A stretch of DNA of 36,469 bases from a virus. A program made the translations under genes and the position numbers. Shown here piece after piece: positions 14,311-21,761 of the stretch (position 1 is its first letter; each line of letters opens with the position of its first letter). Location of the stretch: IMG/VR virus record IMGVR_UViG_3300010148_000041, positions 1 through 36,469 of that record. The stretch is one strand, 5' to 3'. The notes under the pieces are model-generated. The model was not told where the DNA came from. It worked only from the letters and a program-made list of their open reading frames with translations, and made no database searches.

Positions 14311-14812
14311 GAATCATTCTTCCATATTTTTGACGATACTGGTTTAATATCACATCTGTTAAACGTATCGGAACCGTATCACTTAAATCTTTAGCAACAA
14401 ATCTTCCGAACTCTGATAATTTATAACAGTTGTCTGGTGTTCTTTCAACAAGACCTGATGAAACAGGTTTAGAAACTACACTATCAGTATTACGAAATTT
14501 ATAATTCATAGCAGTTACAATTTGTTGTATAGAAAGAGAACCAAGCTCTCTATTTTTCCACAAACAAATCAAAAGTTGCCACGTCCTATACATAGAACGT
14601 GTATCATCTGCTATAAGAGCATGACGAACAGACTTTAGAGAATTATCCTCTTCAATCTCTTCTAGGTTTTGAAACAGGTCGGGGTAATGCTTATGGAGCA
14701 TATAAGCGATCTGTTTAGAGGGGGTACGAAACTCTCGTTCCGCAACCGTTTTTAAGACTTTGTATGTTGGTAGCTCAATAGCTACTGATTTATGACTTTC
14801 TGGCGTTGTCAT
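14303..14812 (-). CDS. Putative transcriptional regulator: RHH-like N-terminus plus winged-helix-like C-terminus
   Basis: A 169-residue protein. Residues 8-45 have the beta-helix-helix pattern of a ribbon-helix-helix DNA binder (KSVAIELPTYKVLKTVAERE, then PSKQIAYMLHKHYPD). Residues about 78-145 look like a winged helix with a final strand (TWQLLICLWKNRELGSLSIQ, then VSSGLVERTPDNCYKLSEFG). The Shine-Dalgarno site AGGAGGTG is very strong. A TATAAT-like -10 lies near 14864 in an AT-rich region, without a clear -35. If the two domains are real, this is a good candidate for the regulator of the many palindromes in 8.4-13.0 kb. Function is inferred. Confidence 0.72.
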   Translation of the reverse strand: MTTPESHKSVAIELPTYKVLKTVAEREFRTPSKQIAYMLHKHYPDLFQNLEEIEEDNSLKSVRHALIADDTRSMYRTWQLLICLWKNRELGSLSIQQIVTAMNYKFRNTDSVVSKPVSSGLVERTPDNCYKLSEFGRFVAKDLSDTVPIRLTDVILNQYRQKYGRMIHV

Positions 14813-14897
14813 TTGACACCTCCTCGCGTATAAATGACATTCTTTCTAAAACTTTACTATATTATAACACATCATATTATAGAATAATAGATGAAAG

Positions 14898-14923
14898 TGC
14901 TGGCGACTAATAAGCCGCCAGCA
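14898..14923 (-). terminator. Terminator-like hairpin
   Basis: TGCTGGCG/CGCCAGCA, a perfect 8-pair stem with a 10-base loop, lies about 30 bases after the stop at 14952 on the minus strand. The following ACTTTCAT gives only a short T-tract, so termination may be incomplete. Confidence 0.55.
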
Positions 14924-14951
14924 AGTCTAAGGGAGGATTCACATAGGTTTT

Positions 14952-15452
14952 CTATGCACCTATTAGTTTGACACAATAATCGTCCATTATCAAGCCTGAA
15001 TTTAATCGCTCCCAACCTCTTCTGTCACCAGTAACGTGCCAGTGCTTTAGGTCTTCCATATCTTTTACAGAGCTATCTCGATCGTGAATAACGATTACAG
15101 CGTCATCACTCCACTTAATGCCCCATGCAACTCGAACCGTCCAAGACCAGACTAATCGCTGAACTTTATCGTTAAAGTCTTTGACACCGTAACCATTGAA
15201 CCTACGGTCTTGTTTTATGGTCGGAGGTCCAAGGACGTTTTCTAAATCAGCGTAACTTGCGTCACCGAAGCCCAATAGTTTACTGTTAGAAGAACCAGAT
15301 AAAGCCCCAAGTATCATCTTGGAGTCCATGTAATCGTAGTCCATAATCATCTTTTTGACTGCACCCATAACTTTTTCCTTTCTATCGGGATCCATCCATT
15401 GACGACGAGCTATACGAAGCTCACGCATTTCTTCATCTTCTTCAAGCGACAT
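14952..15452 (-). CDS. Hypothetical protein, 166 residues
   Basis: Not recognised. The N-terminal 40 residues are charged and helical (MSLEEDEEMRELRIARRQWM). The middle has a Gly-rich phrase GFGDASYADLENVLGPP. The C-terminal half is Trp-rich and beta-like (QRLVWSWTVRVAWGIKWSDD, AVIVIHDRD), with a short acidic ending. The ATG overlaps the previous gene by 11 bases, with GGAG ten bases upstream. It is the last gene of the three-gene unit starting at 15953. Confidence 0.72.
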   Translation of the reverse strand: MSLEEDEEMRELRIARRQWMDPDRKEKVMGAVKKMIMDYDYMDSKMILGALSGSSNSKLLGFGDASYADLENVLGPPTIKQDRRFNGYGVKDFNDKVQRLVWSWTVRVAWGIKWSDDAVIVIHDRDSSVKDMEDLKHWHVTGDRRGWERLNSGLIMDDYCVKLIGA

Positions 15453-15705
15453 CTTGATACGGCTCCATTTGCGCTAAATAATCAATAAGATGTTGCTTTT
15501 TCATTTCAACAACTTCATCCCACTTTAAAACTATTTCGACCCAATCATTAGCAGAATTAAGAAGCCAATGATGTTTATGGGGACAATAAAGAGTAGGGAA
15601 TAAACGAGCTTCTCTAGCTTCGTTAATGTAATGACGCAGATAATCTTTTGCTTTTTGTTTTTGAGCGCAAGCCTTACCATATTCTTCTATATAATAGTCT
15701 ATCAT
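15442..15705 (-). CDS. Hypothetical protein, 87 residues
   Basis: Not recognised. It has long charged helices at both ends (MIDYYIEEYGKACAQKQKAK; VEMKKQHLIDYLAQMEPYQ) around a central segment with a Cys-Pro-His-Lys-His-His cluster (YCPHKHHWLL). The cluster could bind a metal, although no standard zinc-finger spacing is present. The ribosome site is weak (AGAAAGAT). Confidence 0.65.
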   Translation of the reverse strand: MIDYYIEEYGKACAQKQKAKDYLRHYINEAREARLFPTLYCPHKHHWLLNSANDWVEIVLKWDEVVEMKKQHLIDYLAQMEPYQDVA

Positions 15706-15731
15706 ATCTTTCTCGCTTTCTAATTTAGAGG

Positions 15732-15953
15732 TTAGTGTAATTTAGTCTCCTCGGGCATCTCATCAATAAGCCCGTTAACAATTAGATACTCACGATAAAA
15801 GTCTAGCGACTCCTCGGCTGTAAGTATAGGCTCAAAGCCCTGACCTATAATAGCGGCGGCAAGAATATCTGCCTCCGGAGCCTCGGCCTCGTTTAGAATT
15901 TTCCACACACCCATAGCAAACTCTGCATTTATTTTAACACTGCCCTCTGACAT
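15732..15953 (-). CDS. Small helical protein, possible member D of the winged-helix-like family
   Basis: A 73-residue acidic protein. Its layout, AMGVWKILNEAEAPEADILA then ILTAEESLDFYREYLIVNGL, resembles the C-terminal domain of the products of 8061-8417 and 9349-9708: an initial helix with I/L, a second helix, then L-T-x-x-x-S-x-x-F-Y-R with hydrophobic ending. The similarity is weak and needs a profile search. The ribosome site AGGAG six bases upstream is good. A TATAAT box lies near 15983-15988, without a well-spaced -35. Confidence 0.65.
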   Translation of the reverse strand: MSEGSVKINAEFAMGVWKILNEAEAPEADILAAAIIGQGFEPILTAEESLDFYREYLIVNGLIDEMPEETKLH

Positions 15954-16017
15954 AATTTTCTCCTCATAAAAATATAGATTTATTATACGGTATCAAAAAA
16001 CGTCAATATATATCAAA

Positions 16018-16176
16018 TTAGTGGCCAGCGAGCTTTTTGCCCCTCTTTGCGTTCATATATGTCCTTGTGTTCTTGGCGTCTTTCCTTTTATCTTTCACAG
16101 TTTTCTCATATTCGTAATAGTGAGTCACTTTATGGTTTAATTCACTTAAATAATTAGAAAACTCATCGATTGTCAT
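16018..16176 (-). CDS. Small basic protein, 52 residues
   Basis: MTIDEFSNYLSELNHKVTHY followed by a strongly basic tail (KDKRKDAKNTRT…KRGKKLAGH). It follows the DNA polymerase stop by 20 bases. Shine-Dalgarno support is weak (GGAAAAG, distant). The basic tail suggests nucleic-acid contact, possibly as a polymerase accessory; this is inferred only from charge and position. Confidence 0.55.
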   Translation of the reverse strand: MTIDEFSNYLSELNHKVTHYYEYEKTVKDKRKDAKNTRTYMNAKRGKKLAGH

Positions 16177-16196
16177 ATTTATTGCATTCTTTTCCA

Positions 16197-18128
16197 CTAT
16201 ATCTGTACCTCCTTTGCATCACCCCAACTTGGTCCAAGATCAACATCCACTTTGCTAGGCACGTGCATCTCTACGCAAGTCTCCATAATTTCTTTTATCT
16301 TGTTAATTTGCTCTGGCGAGTTCACAGAAAAATCTAATTCATCATGCACTTGAATATGAGGGGTTATACCCTCTTCATACAACACCTTCATTGCCATCTT
16401 AGTCATATCCGCAGCTGAACCCTGAATTAATCTATTCATCGCCTTATATGTAAATGCACGTTTAATACCGCCCATACCATACTCTGCAAAAGCAGTCTTA
16501 TGATCCATAATCTTACGACTACCGAACTGATTCGGTTCCCACTTATCGAAGCGACACCTCCGGCCTAACAGCGTTCTAATACTACCTTGTTGAGAGGCTC
16601 TCTGAGTTGCACGGTCGGCTAACGCTTTAACAAAAGGAACACGGTCATGATACTTAGCAAAAAGTTCTTTACCCTCTTCGAGAGTGAGACCAAGCTCTCT
16701 GGAAAGTTTAGTAACACCCATAGAATAAAACAAACCAAGGTTAATGTTCTTAGCTTGCTTACGCGGTATGTCAGCCATGTCTGCAACTATTTGGTGGAAA
16801 TCTGCGTCTTTATTCTTAAGAGCCTCTACAGCCTCGTCTGCGCCCCTTAAACCCATTAAAGAAGCATAGTGGACTACGATCCGTGGCTCTTGCTGTGAGT
16901 AGTCAAAAGCCCCCCACTCACATCCTTCTTCAGGTATAAACAACGACCTTATTGCCTGACCTATTTCAGGGTCTCTAGCAGGAACCTGTTGTAAGTTTGG
17001 ATTACTATAACTAAACCGCCCAGTTACTGTCCCACCGTCGTCAGAGCGTAAAGGATGAAGCTCAGCATGTATTCGACCATTAATTTGGTTTGACATAATC
17101 ATTCCATCAATGAACGTAGTCCTTGCTTTATTCATCTTTCTAGCTTTAACAATCATCTTGGGTACTTCATGTTGGTGATTCTCTAGCCATGTTTGTTGAA
17201 ATGATGGTGCGCCAAGTTCTGTGCGTGGGAACTCGATCCCTAATTTGTTGAATGCTTTTTCGATAGAAGCATTAGCCCAGATCTCTACTTCTTCGCCACA
17301 TGCTGACTTTATATGATGAAGGGCGTCCTCCTCCTTGGCTCTAAATCCTTTTGATAATTTTGCTGTTTTATCTAAGTCTACTCGAACACCGTCCCAACGC
17401 ATATCTATGAGCAAAGGAGTAATCCCAGATTCAAGATCAAAGATCGACCATAAGTCTTGTCGGGTCATCTCTGTCTTCTGCCAATCCCAAAGTTTAAGAG
17501 TTAGAAGAGCATCTTGTTCTGCGTATGGACCAACATACATAGGCGGAAGATGATGTAATCCTCCTTTAGCGTCTACGTTCCATGCTTCAGCGGCATCCCT
17601 AAGTAAGCTCTCATCTTTCCGTTCCTTTAAATATTCTTTACCGAGAGCGTTTAAAGCATAACTAAATCTATTTTCATCAATTAATGGAGCAGCAACCATA
17701 GTATCAATTATTTTATTACCATGAAGTTTGATACCCTCTCGTCGCATCCAACCGATATCATAAGAAGCATTATGACAAATAATATCTGAGCCGCCTTTGA
17801 TCTGATCTTGTAACCAGTTTTTGATTAACGTCTTATCAAGGTTGCCTCCTGCCTCATGAGCTACGGGTAAATACCCAGACCAAGATTCTGTAGCTACGGC
17901 ATAGCCTACAACATGGCCTTCTCCTCTTGCCCATCCAGCACCTTTTTCCCTAAGAGAAGGATCATGCGTTTCTAGGTCAATACAAATTTCTTTAGCCTTA
18001 GAAAGATCAGGTAAAAGCTCAGGAGGTGTCCACGAACTATCAGGACTAAACAATGGTTGTTGTAAAGGATTCTTTGGCATAGTTTTCTTTCCCTTTTGTT
18101 TGGGAGAGTTTACTATGTTATTAGTCAT
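16197..18128 (-). CDS. polA: DNA polymerase I, family A, with 3'-5' exonuclease
   Basis: 643 residues from ATG 18128, which overlaps the previous stop by 8 bases (ATGACTAA); ATG 18080 and ATG 18158 are alternatives. The proofreading domain is intact by motif: Exo I IDLET (D51, E53), Exo II HNASYD (N120, D124), Exo III YAEQD (Y202, D206). The polymerase domain has motif A FDYSQQEPR (D409, E414), motif B RKQAKNINLGLFY (R456, K460, L464, Y468) and motif C VHDE (H595, D596, E597). There is no 5'-3' exonuclease domain, as in most phage PolA. The residue equivalent to E. coli F762 is leucine, a known marine-phage variant. Motif A departs from the usual DYSQIELR. It would be the replicative polymerase, downstream of the nucleotide-modification genes. 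Confidence 0.95.
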   Translation of the reverse strand: MTNNIVNSPKQKGKKTMPKNPLQQPLFSPDSSWTPPELLPDLSKAKEICIDLETHDPSLREKGAGWARGEGHVVGYAVATESWSGYLPVAHEAGGNLDKTLIKNWLQDQIKGGSDIICHNASYDIGWMRREGIKLHGNKIIDTMVAAPLIDENRFSYALNALGKEYLKERKDESLLRDAAEAWNVDAKGGLHHLPPMYVGPYAEQDALLTLKLWDWQKTEMTRQDLWSIFDLESGITPLLIDMRWDGVRVDLDKTAKLSKGFRAKEEDALHHIKSACGEEVEIWANASIEKAFNKLGIEFPRTELGAPSFQQTWLENHQHEVPKMIVKARKMNKARTTFIDGMIMSNQINGRIHAELHPLRSDDGGTVTGRFSYSNPNLQQVPARDPEIGQAIRSLFIPEEGCEWGAFDYSQQEPRIVVHYASLMGLRGADEAVEALKNKDADFHQIVADMADIPRKQAKNINLGLFYSMGVTKLSRELGLTLEEGKELFAKYHDRVPFVKALADRATQRASQQGSIRTLLGRRCRFDKWEPNQFGSRKIMDHKTAFAEYGMGGIKRAFTYKAMNRLIQGSAADMTKMAMKVLYEEGITPHIQVHDELDFSVNSPEQINKIKEIMETCVEMHVPSKVDVDLGPSWGDAKEVQI

Positions 18129-18483
18129 CCTGACTAGCCCTATTACACATTTCTGCATCTATTAGAAAGAGATAGCGTCTAAGGTCTCGTATATCGTCGA
18201 GGATGCCCTCTTCTCTTTGGTCAGCCTCCATAGCTGCGAAGACGTCGTAGTTATGGTTCTCAACCTGTTTTTCTAACCGATCCCATTTACGAGCCGCCAT
18301 CATAAACGCACCTATACCGCCACGTTTTTTCCAACTGTCGCCATAAGACTGCTCGGCTTTATGAAGCTCATCTGGATCTTCTATACTAAGCTCCTGAACA
18401 GTGCTTATAGTCTTAGAACGTCTATCTTCTAATTCTTGCGTCTTCATATATTCTTCGTGTCTCATCTTTTTCTTTCTAGCCAT
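18121..18483 (-). CDS. Conserved-looking phage protein with SYGDSWKKRGG motif
   Basis: About 120 residues from ATG 18483. A second candidate, ATG 18465, gives a four-base ATGA overlap with the TS-like gene and is nearly as likely. The core SYGDSWKKRGGIGAFMMAAR KWDRLE, then GILDDIRDLRRYLFLIDAEM, is very motif-like. I recall such SYG-SWK-RGG-GAFMM-RKWDR sequences in many phage and bacterial hypotheticals, but know no proven function. It lies between the thymidylate-synthase-like gene and DNA polymerase and is coupled to both, so a role in nucleotide or DNA metabolism is plausible. Confidence 0.75.
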   Translation of the reverse strand: MARKKKMRHEEYMKTQELEDRRSKTISTVQELSIEDPDELHKAEQSYGDSWKKRGGIGAFMMAARKWDRLEKQVENHNYDVFAAMEADQREEGILDDIRDLRRYLFLIDAEMCNRASQDD

Positions 18484-19445
18484 TCTACACACACCTTTCT
18501 CCAATCGGTTGCTTTTATAGTTTTAGCCATGTCTATGGCCTCAGAAAGCAATCCTTCTTTATACAGCCACCATGCTTCTACCATAGGCATAGCAGTTTTA
18601 TTAAACACAGAGTTTTTATACTCAAACCCAAAGTGGTCTCCTTCATGTAGCCACTCAAAAAATAAAGCCATTTCAATATCAAACCTATCTGGGTTATCTA
18701 CCAGAGGTGATGGTTTAACTACTGAAGTTTCATAAAAGCAGCCGATTATACCTTTCGGTAATTTAAGATCTAATGGATCCCAAACTTCTTTATAGATATG
18801 AGCGTTATTACTTACTTGATAATACTTACCTATCTTCATACCAACCATACTTGCTACATATTCTTGTACCATACTAAAGTGAACAGCATTCGCCCCATAC
18901 ATACCCCAGATCATATCGTTAGAGCGATTAGTAACCGTCATGTCTAAAGCATCGTTTACACATCTAAAATAAACTTGAGTATTACAAGGCACATCTTTAG
19001 AGTCTGAGCCAAGGTCTCTGAACGGATCCCACATTTGTAATACGATACGTCGATCTAATGGATTTTGTTTTAATAAATCTATAACTTTAGAAAGCTGGTC
19101 TCTACCAAACCATTCTCGCCAACGATAGCCGTATGCTCCGTTAACATGCTCTCCATCATCAGAAAAGTCTGCCATCTTCTTAGCGAACATAGTCAAAGTT
19201 CCAAGGTCGTCACGACCCTCGATCATCCATAAGCCTTCAATAAAATGGAAAAAAGGATTACAGTTACGTTCTGGAGAAAATAAAACACGTTCATCAGGAT
19301 ATTTATAAACACTTGTAACAGGCGTAGGGAAACTTAACACTTCTCCATTACGAGAGTCTTGCGCAAGTAAACTTTCTGGACTTCTAAAACTCATTGTAGC
19401 TATTTGAAACAGCTCATTAACATTTCTACCTGATATTACTTTCAT
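18462..19445 (-). CDS. Thymidylate-synthase-superfamily enzyme, possible dUMP hydroxymethylase
   Basis: 327 residues. TS-fold landmarks are present: GAYGYRWREWFGRDQL (103-118) and the arginine pair DRRIVLQMWDP (131-141) that normally holds the partner's phosphate. The nucleophile is C154 in VPCNTQVYF. RSND with D177 is followed by WGMYGANAVHF (N186), then NNAHIY (H216, Y218). The last segments differ from classical ThyA: VPCN replaces PPCH, and GMYGAN replaces GLPFN, with one extra residue before the base-binding Asn. Such divergent TS homologues can be thymidylate synthases or dUMP/dCMP hydroxymethylases. Its start overlaps by four bases (ATGA) with an aGPT-Pplase-like gene, which favours hydroxymethyl-dUMP production. 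This inference is from context. Confidence 0.88.
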   Translation of the reverse strand: MKVISGRNVNELFQIATMSFRSPESLLAQDSRNGEVLSFPTPVTSVYKYPDERVLFSPERNCNPFFHFIEGLWMIEGRDDLGTLTMFAKKMADFSDDGEHVNGAYGYRWREWFGRDQLSKVIDLLKQNPLDRRIVLQMWDPFRDLGSDSKDVPCNTQVYFRCVNDALDMTVTNRSNDMIWGMYGANAVHFSMVQEYVASMVGMKIGKYYQVSNNAHIYKEVWDPLDLKLPKGIIGCFYETSVVKPSPLVDNPDRFDIEMALFFEWLHEGDHFGFEYKNSVFNKTAMPMVEAWWLYKEGLLSEAIDMAKTIKATDWRKVCVEWLERKR

Positions 19446-20266
19446 GGGTATCTCCCCCTCGGTGCGCCCTCTCCATTACGGACACGCTCATACTTATCGA
19501 ACTCACATAAGCTATGCTCGATATCTCTCATTTCTAATTTAGGAAATCCTTCACTAAGATATTCTGAAGAGAACTTAAGAAGCTCAAGCATTTCTTCGTT
19601 CCAATCGTGCTTTCTACTTGTATAATTTAATTCTCTACCATATATGCGGTTAAGACCTCTCATGGCTCCTGGACCAGCATTTGCCCAAGTATAGATATCT
19701 TTAGCCTCGTTTAGAAGATATGTGTGTCGTAGGTCAGTAATTATTTCATACGACATGAATGGACCTTGGTACGGAAATTGCATAACAACATGCCAAGAGC
19801 GGTGAAGACTACTATCTTTCAACTCGTTAATGAGGTTATCACGTTGTTCCCACATTTGATCAATGCACCATATAATCCCATCAACTTTATCCATTCCGTT
19901 TGGAGACTTAATTATATAACCTCCAGTTATATATTTTTGTTGTTTCTTTATCTCCTGACGCGCCAACTCTGGCTTCCAATCTACATGGAGATTGTTAGAC
20001 AAAAGAGTCTCACCTGTTTCGATAAGATTAAACCATCGGAATATTATCGTAGCCATCAAGACCTCAGATCGGTTCTTCAATGGGTCTCGCATATTTTCCC
20101 TAAACCAAATGGTTGTTTTGTCGTTTTCTCTAAATGGATTTGTAAAGCGATATGATTTTAAGATTTCGTCTTTAGTCCAGTCGTCGCGAGAGATACCAGC
20201 ATTCCTTCTTCGAAAAATGCGGTGTCTCTCCTCGATCCACCAGAAGAACCTTTCAACAGGCTCCAT
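19442..20266 (-). CDS. aGPT-Pplase-like DNA base hypermodification protein
   Basis: 274 residues. The N-terminus ERFFWWIEERHRIFRRR, the segment WTKDEILKSYRFTNPFREND (30-49), the late phrase AGPGAMRGLNRIYGR (197-211) and the end RDIEHSLCEFDKYERV (247-262) match my memory of the alpha-glutamyl/putrescinyl-thymine pyrophosphorylase group. That group has a helical DNA-glycosylase-like fold. It includes the helical domain of 5-hydroxymethyl-dU DNA kinases and amino-acid:DNA transferases of thymine-hypermodifying phages. No P-loop (GxxxxGKS/T) is present, so a kinase domain is not fused here. It is coupled to a methyltransferase gene (TAATG) and a TS-like gene (ATGA). The most likely role is modification of hydroxymethylated thymine bases in phage DNA; the precise subfamily is uncertain. 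Confidence 0.78.
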   Translation of the reverse strand: MEPVERFFWWIEERHRIFRRRNAGISRDDWTKDEILKSYRFTNPFRENDKTTIWFRENMRDPLKNRSEVLMATIIFRWFNLIETGETLLSNNLHVDWKPELARQEIKKQQKYITGGYIIKSPNGMDKVDGIIWCIDQMWEQRDNLINELKDSSLHRSWHVVMQFPYQGPFMSYEIITDLRHTYLLNEAKDIYTWANAGPGAMRGLNRIYGRELNYTSRKHDWNEEMLELLKFSSEYLSEGFPKLEMRDIEHSLCEFDKYERVRNGEGAPRGRYP

Positions 20267-21105
20267 TACTTCTTCCTCATAATCCAGTTTACATTATTAG
20301 CTGTTTCTGGATAAGCAGTAGCAAGGATAACTCTTTGCCAATGTTTATCGAAACGACCCTGAATATCATCAATCACATGCTGTGGCCAACGAGCAGTAGC
20401 ACGATGGTTGTTTTTAAAATTATTCATTTGGGTAAACGTGCCGTAATGTCTTTCGATAACGAAGTATTTTTCGAGGAGTTCTTTGAGTTCTTGATACCCC
20501 CACTCGTAGACGTGGTCTTTTGGGAGGATATCGTTTGATCCGTCGTGGTTCGGCGTCGAGACATACGCAACGCCCCCTGTACGGAGTTTACGTGAGGCGG
20601 CTTCGATCCATGGCTCAATGAACTCTCTCCCCATATGCTCAATAACTTCAGTTGTCATAAATACATCTATAGACTCGTCCTCGACAGGAGGTTCAGGATC
20701 AAGAGTTAAATCTTGAAGGACGATACGACCTTTTCCCCCTGACATAGTTTGAAACCATTTATGTTCGTCGACAGGAAGATTATCGTCCACCCACCAGTCG
20801 TCAAGGCAAGCCGGATCAATATCCATGCCCGTGTAGCTGTTTACGATCTCGGCCTTACGAGATACGAACGCCTTATATAAATAACGTAGAGTCCAAACTT
20901 CCCCACATCCTATTTCTAAGATATCCACAGGGCGACCAAGTTGTTTAGCCCTGCCCATAATTATCTGTCCCATTTTACAGAACCTAGATATATGAGCCAA
21001 TTCATCAGGACGCCAGTTAGCCAATGTACCAGCACTAGCTATATCCATACGAGTGTTTTTTGAATTATTTGCGTTTACCGCAAGTTTCTTTCTAATAGAT
21101 GCCAT
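20266..21105 (-). CDS. Class I SAM-dependent methyltransferase
   Basis: 279 residues with a Rossmann-type methyltransferase core: motif I DILEIGCGEVWTL (61-73), the acidic ribose-binding loop YTGMDIDP, motif IV-like DVFMTTEVIEHMG, and post-motif GGVAYVSTPN. It most resembles the Methyltransf_11/23 small-molecule or sugar type. The N-[DNS]PP[YF] motif of amino-DNA methyltransferases and the PC motif of C5-cytosine enzymes are absent. The unfused N-terminal 55 residues are basic. Its gene starts the TS-like/aGPT-Pplase-like trio with a strong site, AAAGGAG. It could methylate a modified base or its side chain; the substrate is unknown. Confidence 0.85.
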   Translation of the reverse strand: MASIRKKLAVNANNSKNTRMDIASAGTLANWRPDELAHISRFCKMGQIIMGRAKQLGRPVDILEIGCGEVWTLRYLYKAFVSRKAEIVNSYTGMDIDPACLDDWWVDDNLPVDEHKWFQTMSGGKGRIVLQDLTLDPEPPVEDESIDVFMTTEVIEHMGREFIEPWIEAASRKLRTGGVAYVSTPNHDGSNDILPKDHVYEWGYQELKELLEKYFVIERHYGTFTQMNNFKNNHRATARWPQHVIDDIQGRFDKHWQRVILATAYPETANNVNWIMRKK

Positions 21106-21130
21106 TTATTTCTCCTTTGGCAAAATGGGT

Positions 21131-21201
21131 GGAAAGGACGGCGAGTTTGTGAAGTTCATACACAGCAAGCTGTAGTAACCCCCAGTGTGACCGCCCTTTC
21201 C
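21131..21201 (-). other. Long imperfect stem-loop between operons
   Basis: GGAAAGG (21131-21137) pairs with CCTTTCC (21195-21201), extended inward with one mismatch. A second hairpin ACAGC-AA-GCTGT (21162-21173) lies in the loop. It is located between the stop of the 159-residue gene and the methyltransferase start. There is no real T-tract, so it may be a processing site or partial terminator rather than a strong terminator. Confidence 0.45.
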
Positions 21202-21213
21202 GCATCGGCGAGA

Positions 21214-21693
21214 CTAGCTAAGAATACGGATGTATCCTTTGTCGACCATCTCACGATGATAGTGTTTATAGATTTTATCTACAGATTGTTTAGTTATGAG
21301 AACAGGTTCTAACTTTTCCCATAAAAGACCTATGGTTGTAGAGCCTTGAAAATCTTTATCTAAGACGTTTAGGATAGCCATCATTTGAGGCGCACCTTTT
21401 TCAGGATATTTAACAAACTCCACCCTTGTGTTTACTTTTAAACGTCCTGTATTAGAACGACCCTGCGCTCTTAACATTTCTGTCCTGCGAGATTCGGCAT
21501 TACTCATAGCCGCTTCTTTATCAAGCATAGCCACATGCTTTTGACCTTTATTATTAAACTGATCTGGTTCCATAATTAACTTTCCCTTATGAAATTTAGA
21601 TTTGTATTTATGACGAGGAAACTTCTCCTGTTCACCAAAATCGTGGTCAGGAGACCACTGCCATGCGTCATGAGCTGTCTGTATCCATCCCAT
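21214..21693 (-). CDS. Small winged-helix-like protein, paralogue C
   Basis: 159 residues. The N-terminal 50 residues are basic and aromatic (HDAWQWSPDHDFGEQEKFPR), followed by a charged helix. The C-terminal 65 residues, APQMMAILNVLDKDFQGSTT then ITKQSVDKIYKHYHREMVDK and GYIRIL, parallel the domain of the products of 8061-8417 and 9349-9708, including the Q-S-x-x-K/R-I-Y-x-x-Y-x-R recognition-like helix. The ribosome site AGGAG is eight bases upstream. It lies between the replication helicase and the base-modification genes. A DNA-binding function is inferred. Confidence 0.78.
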   Translation of the reverse strand: MGWIQTAHDAWQWSPDHDFGEQEKFPRHKYKSKFHKGKLIMEPDQFNNKGQKHVAMLDKEAAMSNAESRRTEMLRAQGRSNTGRLKVNTRVEFVKYPEKGAPQMMAILNVLDKDFQGSTTIGLLWEKLEPVLITKQSVDKIYKHYHREMVDKGYIRILS

Positions 21694-21761
21694 TCTTCTT
21701 TCTCCTCTTACTCTATTAAGATTTTAGACTTAATTTAGATTTTTTTAAATAACAAAATCTT

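Noticed and set aside
14134-14394. 86-codon rightward ORF
   Set aside because: Antisense to two leftward genes that show coupling and recognisable motifs; treated as a shadow.
18462-19445. Possibility that the TS-like enzyme is a plain ThyA
   Set aside because: Not excluded, but the catalytic and base-binding boxes differ from ThyA and the neighbours point to base modification. Recorded as an alternative rather than the main call.
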